From JADHUC01 sp964617665 (GTDB lineage Bacteria > Planctomycetota > Planctomycetia > Pirellulales > Pirellulaceae): a stretch of 11,221 bases of DNA. Of the stretch, positions 6,473 to 11,221 are shown one piece after another (positions within the stretch are counted from its first letter, which is position 1; every line of letters starts with the position of its first letter). The notes under the pieces were generated by a model. The model worked only from the letters and a program-made list of their open reading frames with translations. It made no database searches and was not told the origin of the DNA. The stretch is taken from NCBI GenBank assembly GCA_964617665.1, contig CAZUAH010000461.1, forward strand, positions 1-11,221, in the 5' to 3' direction. The position numbers and the translations under genes are program-made.

Positions 6473-8601
6473 AAGAGCGGCAAACGCATACGCAGTGTGA
6501 CACGGAGAAGCTTGACGAACTCCTGCTCGGTAGCCTTTCACCTGAAGAAACGGCGGTCGTGGAGTCTCATCTTTCAGAATGCACTTCTTGTGCGGAACAA
6601 ATCCAACTCGCCGCTGTTTCAGGAAGCTCATGGAACGAAGCACGGTCGATGCTTGCGCTGGATGAGTTCGATGGTCTGCCGAGTTTGTCATCTGCCAAGT
6701 CCCTTTTCCCGGCCGAGGTGGGCGATCGCGAGTACACGCCAACCGCCGACCTGCTTGCACGTGAGATACGCGGTTGGCTGGATCCGACGGACGATCCGCA
6801 GATGCTGGGCCGTTTCGCCGGGTATGAGATCGTGGGCATCATCGGACACGGCGGCATGGGGATCGTGTTGAAAGGATTCGAGGCTTCGCTGAATCGCTAT
6901 GTAGCGATCAAAGTCTTGGCTCCGCGACTGGCGGCAAACGGTGCCGTCCGCCAGCGTTTTGCTCGCGAGGCCCAGGCAGCGGCGGCGGTGTTGCACGACA
7001 ACGTGGTAGCGATTCATCGGGTCGACGAGTTCCACGGCCTACCGTTTCTGGTGATGCCCTACATCGCTGACACGTCCCTACAAAAGCGAATCAACGACGA
7101 GGGCCCGCTTCCGATCGCAGCCGTGTTGCGGATTGGCTCACAGATCGCCGCCGGTCTCGCCGCCGCTCATCACCAGGGACTTGTGCATCGTGACATCAAG
7201 CCTGCTAACATCATGCTCGAAAAGAATGTCGAGCGAGTTACCATCACCGACTTCGGCCTGGCCCGAACCGTGGATGATGCCAGTTTGACAAAAACCGGCC
7301 TCATCGCCGGCACACCGCAGTACATGTCGCCCGAACAAGCGCGCGGCGAGTCGGTTGATCAACGCAGCGACTTGTTCAGTCTGGGCAGCGTGTTGTACAC
7401 GATGTGCACGGGTCGCGCGCCGTTCCGCGCTGAAACCAGCTACGCTGTGCTGCGACGTATCACGGACGAAGGACCGAAACCGATCCAAGAGATCAATCCC
7501 GATATTCCCCAATGGCTATGCCAGATCATCGCCAGGCTGATGTCGAAGCAACCCGACGACCGTTTCGAGTCCGCCTGCGAAGTCGCCGAGTTGCTGGAAG
7601 AATGCCTAGCTCACGTTCAACAACCAACGGTCGTGCCGTTGCCGCATAGTCGTGTCCTTTTGAAGAGAAATCAGCCGCACCGCGCAAGCGGCCGGTTTTC
7701 GTGGGAACCGTGGGCTAGCGCCCAACGGCTGATCCAGCGTCGTTCCATAGGAGTCATCGCTATGATCGTCGTCTTTGGACTTGTTGCACTTGGTGCGTTC
7801 TTGTGGCAGGCGGCCGATCCGCCTGACATCGCTGGCCGTTGGACTGGAGAACAGTGGGGTAATGTCTTGCTCGAACAGAAGCAACCGGGCAGGTATGACG
7901 GGACTTACACCGACACTTTTGGCAGAGAGGACGGAACGATCCAACTCAAATGGTCGCGGATAGAACGCCGTTTCAAGGGCACTTGGGGGGAAGGTGAGGA
8001 CCGTTACGGCAAGATTTCGGTGCGCCCTGTCGGCGATGAGATTCGCGGTGCGTGGACGACAAGCAAGAGGTCGGGCATTAGTCCGGGAACGCCGGAACTT
8101 GCCGATCTGTCGTGGGTTCGTCCGAAGAAAGCGAATGTCAATGCGGAAAACCAGCCTAAACTTAAGGGCATCGTCCGTGCTGTGTCTGACGGGCAAGTCG
8201 AGATCTCGATTGGCCATGACGACGGAATCAGAATGGGGACGAGACTCAACATCTTCAATGATGGGATCAACCGAGGGCGCATTGAGATCATAGTGCTAAA
8301 ACCCGACCAGTCGGTTGGGCTGATTGTTGAAGAAGATGCTGAGATGCCGATTCAGGCCGGTTATCGAGTGGAAGGCCCAATATCACCAAATCCGCGGGCA
8401 CGACGCGCAAATAGTGACAACAAAGACTCGGCTGAAACGCCCCACGGGGCCAGACAGATTCCAGGAGTCATTAACTCCTCCGCTGACGGCCCAAGCCCCG
8501 ACGGACACGCCATTGAACGTCCCACATACGAGTTCGACTGTTTGAGTTGGTATTGGCCCCCTGCCAGCTCGTCTGGCAGGAGCCGATGTTTGGGCAGCTA
8601 A
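6469..8601 (+). CDS. Membrane Ser/Thr protein kinase with anti-sigma-type zinc finger and extracytoplasmic sensor-like region
   Basis: The ATG at 6469 has a strong GGAGGAG (6454-6460) and gives 710 residues; a longer frame from 6262 lies within the sigma gene. Residues 10-41 resemble an anti-sigma zinc finger: H34-x3-C38-x2-C41, with C10 a possible fourth ligand. The Hanks-type kinase domain (about 119-380) is complete: GHGGMG loop 126-131, K148 in VAIK, E167, HRDIKPAN 240-247, DFG 261-263, SPE 287-289 and R365. A membrane helix spans 427-447. Outside are a domain (455-549: GRWTGEQWG, FGREDGTIQLKWSRIERRF, DEIRGAWTTSK) that I recognise from other planctomycete proteins, and a domain at about 565-635 (KGIVRAVSDGQVEISIG, GTRLNIF, GRIEI) resembling the FlgT C-terminal type. 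The last 75 residues are low complexity and end in repeat-derived sequence. It probably phosphorylates or holds the coupled sigma factor in response to an external signal. Confidence 0.9.
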   Translation: MKERQTHTQCDTEKLDELLLGSLSPEETAVVESHLSECTSCAEQIQLAAVSGSSWNEARSMLALDEFDGLPSLSSAKSLFPAEVGDREYTPTADLLAREIRGWLDPTDDPQMLGRFAGYEIVGIIGHGGMGIVLKGFEASLNRYVAIKVLAPRLAANGAVRQRFAREAQAAAAVLHDNVVAIHRVDEFHGLPFLVMPYIADTSLQKRINDEGPLPIAAVLRIGSQIAAGLAAAHHQGLVHRDIKPANIMLEKNVERVTITDFGLARTVDDASLTKTGLIAGTPQYMSPEQARGESVDQRSDLFSLGSVLYTMCTGRAPFRAETSYAVLRRITDEGPKPIQEINPDIPQWLCQIIARLMSKQPDDRFESACEVAELLEECLAHVQQPTVVPLPHSRVLLKRNQPHRASGRFSWEPWASAQRLIQRRSIGVIAMIVVFGLVALGAFLWQAADPPDIAGRWTGEQWGNVLLEQKQPGRYDGTYTDTFGREDGTIQLKWSRIERRFKGTWGEGEDRYGKISVRPVGDEIRGAWTTSKRSGISPGTPELADLSWVRPKKANVNAENQPKLKGIVRAVSDGQVEISIGHDDGIRMGTRLNIFNDGINRGRIEIIVLKPDQSVGLIVEEDAEMPIQAGYRVEGPISPNPRARRANSDNKDSAETPHGARQIPGVINSSADGPSPDGHAIERPTYEFDCLSWYWPPASSSGRSRCLGS
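8558..8580 (+). repeat. Small hairpin, left copy (loop CTCGT)
   Basis: CCTGCCAG (8560-8567) pairs with CTGGCAGG (8573-8580): 8 bp around the loop CTCGT. It lies in the last codons of the kinase gene and encodes PPASSSG, so the natural kinase end may have been replaced. The copy at 8718-8740 is inverted relative to it, with 20 of 23 bases matching its reverse complement. Confidence 0.7.
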
Positions 8602-8624
8602 CGCGGCCGCTCACCACCTTGCTT

Positions 8625-8677
8625 ACCTAGTCATCCCCTCTTCGCCGCCGTGGGCGGCGAAGAGGGGATGACTAGGT
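8625..8677. repeat. Perfect 25-bp inverted repeat with 3-nt loop
   Basis: The left arm 8625-8649 (beginning ACCTAGTCATCCCC and ending CGCCGCC) and the right arm 8653-8677 are exact reverse complements around GTG. It starts 23 nt after the kinase stop, so it would form a very stable mRNA hairpin. A short stem GTCT/AGAC (8678-8690) and the T-rich GTTTTCTT (8691-8698) follow, so partial terminator activity is possible. The T-run is not directly adjacent to the large stem. Confidence 0.9.
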
Positions 8678-8717
8678 GTCTTAGAGAGACGTTTTCTTAG
8701 CCTTTCAAACTGGTCCA

Positions 8718-8740
8718 CCTGCCGGACGAGCCAGCAGGGG
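8718..8740 (-). repeat. Small hairpin, right inverted copy (loop CTCGT)
   Basis: Read on the minus strand, CCTGCTGG and CCGGCAGG enclose the same loop CTCGT as the left copy. Compared with that copy, one A-T pair has become G-C by changes on both sides and one C-G pair has become a T-G wobble, so the fold is kept. It lies upstream of the ATG of the next gene and, in that gene's frame, reads LPDEPAG. Confidence 0.65.
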
Positions 8741-8769
8741 TCGAAGTCAAACAGTCGAACGAGGCATTT

Positions 8770-11043
8770 ATGGCGGAAGTCGAAGCGCGCCATGGGAAGC
8801 AGTACTCCGTGGTAGAAAAAAGGCACTGGTGGGGATGCTGGCTGCCACGGTTACTCGACGAATTTGAACAAACCGAAGATTCGGAGCGGCGGCGGTCGAT
8901 AGCCATCTCGGCAGTAGGGATTGCCAACGCGCTGGAGGACTTCAGAACGTCAGAGAGACTGTTGCAGGAACTGGTGGGATTGGCGCGAGACAAGGACGAT
9001 GCCGCTCGATGGCAGGCGCAACTGGATGGAGTCCGTGAGCGCATGCGGAGAGAGATCGCTCCGGGCGCCGCGAGTCGCCCAGAAACAGAACTCTCGAAAC
9101 AAGTGACACCAACCGATGACGAGTCAAACGATCGGCAGTCACTTGCCTATGCCGCCAAACGATTCAACGAGAGTACCGCTGAAGTACGAAGCGAACTGTT
9201 CGATCCACCGATTGGGGACCTGACGGTGGAACGGCTACGGGAAGGCTTCCGGCAGTCGGCACAGCTATATCGAGATCTCGGCAAACGGCAAATTGCCGAC
9301 GCGCTGTTGAAGATCGCTGAGAGCGGCCGCCTGCCAGGCGAAGCGGTCGGAGGCCTGATCGGTTCTGGTACGCACGCTCAGGATGATGATGGCAAGACCG
9401 TTTCCCGGCAGGTTGTACCAGCATTGGTGCTGCCGGACAACAGCACGCCGAGTGGTCGCCTGCTGGCGGTCTTGCGCCCATTGGAACTGTTCTATCGGAA
9501 AGATGGTCCTGTCTCGAAAGACTACGGCGATCTGTTTGACCTGGAGACGGGCCGCCTGATCGAAGGCTCCGAGTTGGCCGCCGACTTCCAAGACATCCTT
9601 GGTCACTGGGAAGTCGTTTCGGTCGATGGTTCCGGGGGCCGGTTCATGAGTCTCTCGGACGAGAGCAAGCCGGGGGATCGGCTGGTGATTGCACATGTCG
9701 ATACGCCGAACGGCCGGCTGTGGCTGTCGGAGGCGATCCGCGACACCTGGTCGCGGGATGACTCGTTGCATCTGCACCCGAAGGCCGATCCATCGCGGCT
9801 CACCTACAAGGCGCGGGACGGAAAGAGGAACCACTTCACAGACACGGACAATCCTCCCGACTACAGCATCTATCGGATCGAGGGAAACGAACTGACGATT
9901 CTTGCGGGCGACCCTCGAGACTTCAGTGTGAACCAAGGCACGGAATCGGTGCCCATGGAGTCTGGCACCGACAACAGTGCTACATCGCCCGGTCGGTCCG
10001 CGGTTTGGAGTTGGAAGTTTGTGATCCCCAACTACGCACAGGGATTTGAGCTGGAAGAAGGCAGGCGACAGATTTCCGCGAGGTTGCGCCGGGTCGGGTC
10101 GGGGGCCGAGGCGATGTCGGATCCGGCGACCGTTGATCCTACTCCGGCCGATCGTGGAAAGAAGACGCTGGAACTGCTGGAGTTGGTCACAGGGAAGGGT
10201 GATCCGTGGGTGGCAGCTAGCTACTATCTCGAGACGTCCAACCAGCGATTGTTCAAAAAACGGGGCCTGACTGCCGGCGTTACGGTCGTCGATCTCAATG
10301 ACGTATCGGACTATCCCGACGTGACATTCAAAGTCCGGTTGTTCCTGCCACACGTGTCACGCAGAGGAGCGGACTACGTCGCCAGGAATAGCGTTCACCT
10401 ATGGGTCTCGAAGGAAGAACTTGGAAGCGTCGCCGATGGAAGACGTCTTGTTCGAGCGTTTTATATTCCGAAGGATTCGCCCGAAGGCTCACAACTGCTC
10501 AAGGCCACAACTCTGGATGCCAATGCCGCTCAATCGAAATGGCTGGCAGAGACCGAGAAACTAGGTGACCTGATTGCCGTCGTTGAAATCACCCGAGGCA
10601 CAAAACCAGTCGTCGCGAAGCTCGCCGTCTCTAACGTCGAACGACTACAAGGCGTTTGGCTGCTCGAGTCCGAAGAGCAGTTCGGGGAAATGCAGGCAGT
10701 TGCAGACCCGGGGCAGGAAGCTCTCCGTGTGGTGATCGAAGGTCAAACACTGCTCGGTTGCTTCGATGCTCCCTGGAAACCCATTACCTGGAGTCTCGAA
10801 TTCGACAATGAAACACGGCCGCAGGCCATGTATCTGACGGCAAGAGCAAACGGAAACGAAAAGACGCGATCCGTGCGATTCCGTCTGTGTGATGACAAGC
10901 TTGAGTTGTGTTTCGACCGTCGCAATCCGAAACGATTGTCCGTGCAATTTGGGACCGCTCAAGGCTCGAACGCTATCATCTGGCACATGCGGCGAGCTGA
11001 CGCAGCCAAAACGTCGAGCAGCGACGCCGAACCACAGCCGTAA
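8770..11043 (+). CDS. Large protein with two TIGR03067-like domains, probably lacking its original N-terminus
   Basis: The ATG at 8770 gives 757 residues; GAGG (8761-8764) sits 5 nt before it. Residues 15-95 are helical and TPR-like (RRSIAISAVGIANALEDF, SERLLQELVGLARDKDDAAR). Another helical segment spans about 122-187. A TIGR03067-like domain begins near 274 (FQDILGHWEVVSVDG) with SIYRIEGNELTILAGDP at 366-382. A middle beta-rich part (475-620, VTVVDLNDVSDYPDVTFKVR) is followed by a second TIGR03067-like domain at about 622-741 (VERLQGVWLLESEEQFGEM, WSLEFDNETRP, IIWHMRR). There is no signal peptide although such domains are usually on secreted proteins. The same frame stays open back to 8701 with coding-like sequence (FKLVHLPDEPAGVEV) after a TAG at 8698-8700, which suggests that the 5' end was lost to the palindromic element. 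It may be a partner or output of the kinase; the biochemical function is unknown. Confidence 0.75.
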   Translation: MAEVEARHGKQYSVVEKRHWWGCWLPRLLDEFEQTEDSERRRSIAISAVGIANALEDFRTSERLLQELVGLARDKDDAARWQAQLDGVRERMRREIAPGAASRPETELSKQVTPTDDESNDRQSLAYAAKRFNESTAEVRSELFDPPIGDLTVERLREGFRQSAQLYRDLGKRQIADALLKIAESGRLPGEAVGGLIGSGTHAQDDDGKTVSRQVVPALVLPDNSTPSGRLLAVLRPLELFYRKDGPVSKDYGDLFDLETGRLIEGSELAADFQDILGHWEVVSVDGSGGRFMSLSDESKPGDRLVIAHVDTPNGRLWLSEAIRDTWSRDDSLHLHPKADPSRLTYKARDGKRNHFTDTDNPPDYSIYRIEGNELTILAGDPRDFSVNQGTESVPMESGTDNSATSPGRSAVWSWKFVIPNYAQGFELEEGRRQISARLRRVGSGAEAMSDPATVDPTPADRGKKTLELLELVTGKGDPWVAASYYLETSNQRLFKKRGLTAGVTVVDLNDVSDYPDVTFKVRLFLPHVSRRGADYVARNSVHLWVSKEELGSVADGRRLVRAFYIPKDSPEGSQLLKATTLDANAAQSKWLAETEKLGDLIAVVEITRGTKPVVAKLAVSNVERLQGVWLLESEEQFGEMQAVADPGQEALRVVIEGQTLLGCFDAPWKPITWSLEFDNETRPQAMYLTARANGNEKTRSVRFRLCDDKLELCFDRRNPKRLSVQFGTAQGSNAIIWHMRRADAAKTSSSDAEPQP

Positions 11044-11055
11044 ACGACGACAGCT

Positions 11056-11071
11056 ATGCCCCAACGGGCAT
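11056..11071 (+). terminator. Hairpin after the last gene, possible weak terminator
   Basis: ATGCCC (11056-11061) pairs with GGGCAT (11066-11071) around CAAC, 12 nt after the TAA stop. There is no T-run, so termination strength is doubtful. The remaining bases to 11221 hold no gene that I can support. Confidence 0.3.
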
Positions 11072-11221
11072 CTGCCATATCGTCATCGGAGGTAACACAC
11101 GCCAAGTGACGTTCAGTTGTCGAATTGCAGACTTGGGTGGTAACCAGCTCTTGAGTCGTCAGTGTATCTTGACAGCTCACGCATAAATAAGGCGGCGGCG
11201 GGGGCAGGTACTAGAATAGGG

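Larger units (their letters stand above)
8558..8740. mobile_element. REPIN/MITE-like composite palindromic element (candidate)
   Basis: Two inverted copies of a 23-nt hairpin (8558-8580 and 8718-8740) flank a perfect 25-bp inverted repeat (8625-8677). Inverted pairs of small hairpins are the hallmark of REPIN-type non-autonomous elements, and the central long palindrome adds MITE-like character. Target duplications and a transposase are not visible, and I cannot count genomic copies. The element occupies the whole gap between the kinase and the downstream gene; it includes the kinase stop (8599-8601) and a TAG (8698-8700) in the same frame. Confidence 0.45.

Noticed and set aside
8602..8609. 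GCGGCCGC palindrome as a functional site
   Set aside because: Short GC-rich palindromes are common by chance in DNA of this composition, and it does not pair with the neighbouring repeats.
9265..10353. Antisense frame of 362 codons inside the last gene
   Set aside because: It mirrors the third-position bias of the sense gene and its translation shows no family features.
11169..11217. Consensus TTGACA as a promoter at the right edge
   Set aside because: No -10 element lies 16-18 nt downstream; that stretch is GC-rich (GGCGGC). TAGAAT at 11212-11217 is 37 nt away.

Overview
The window looks like part of a Planctomycetota chromosome, probably Pirellulaceae-like. This rests on recognition of protein families, not on a database search. 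The evidence is a short csrA; several secreted or membrane proteins of types common in that phylum (a discoidin-type domain, a GH32/43-like propeller, a VCBS/FG-GAP propeller, and a small protein with an RFSLRSL-type membrane start); and an ECF sigma factor translationally coupled to a zinc-finger membrane Ser/Thr kinase. The second half reads almost entirely as coding DNA. No tRNA, rRNA or CRISPR array is visible.

Layout. 1-348 (-): the first 116 codons of a membrane-anchored or secreted protein with an F5/8 type C (discoidin) domain, running off the left edge. 349-676: a divergent intergenic region with clustered dyads. 677-859 (+): csrA. 905-2455 (+): a secreted propeller glycosidase-like protein. 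2508-2921 (-): a membrane protein with two tandem TM2 domains. 3121-3162: a clear intrinsic terminator for the next gene on the minus strand. 3198-4448 (-): a secreted VCBS/FG-GAP protein with a C-terminal coiled coil, interrupted by one in-frame TGA. 4606-5275 (-): an IS3-family transposase remnant and an unidentified ORF. 5299-5682 (+): a small planctomycete-type membrane protein. 5852-6472 (+): ECF sigma factor. 6469-8601 (+): zinc-finger Ser/Thr kinase with an extracytoplasmic C-terminal region. 8558-8740: a composite palindromic element. 8770-11043 (+): a large protein with two TIGR03067-like domains that appears to lack its N-terminus.

The two strongest discoveries are these. First, the TGA at codon 104 of the VCBS gene lies where I recall relatives having a Cys-Cys pair. 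The reading frame is intact on both sides, and a perfect 6-bp hairpin with a UGU loop starts 13 nt after the TGA, as expected for a bacterial SECIS. The gene is therefore a candidate selenoprotein with a Sec-Cys pair, although a nonsense mutation or sequencing error is not excluded. Second, between the kinase and the last gene there is a perfect 25-bp inverted repeat with a 3-nt loop. It is flanked by two inverted copies of a small hairpin that share the loop CTCGT and differ by a compensatory base-pair change. This resembles a REPIN or MITE-like element and sits exactly where the downstream reading frame seems to be missing its start.

How the genes may work together: the sigma factor and kinase overlap by ATGA and form one signalling unit. 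The kinase carries an anti-sigma-like HxxxCxxC finger, a cytoplasmic kinase domain, one membrane helix and a putative outer sensor region. The last ORF may be a secreted partner or output. The other genes look like independent surface or secreted functions, with an IS fragment marking past rearrangement.
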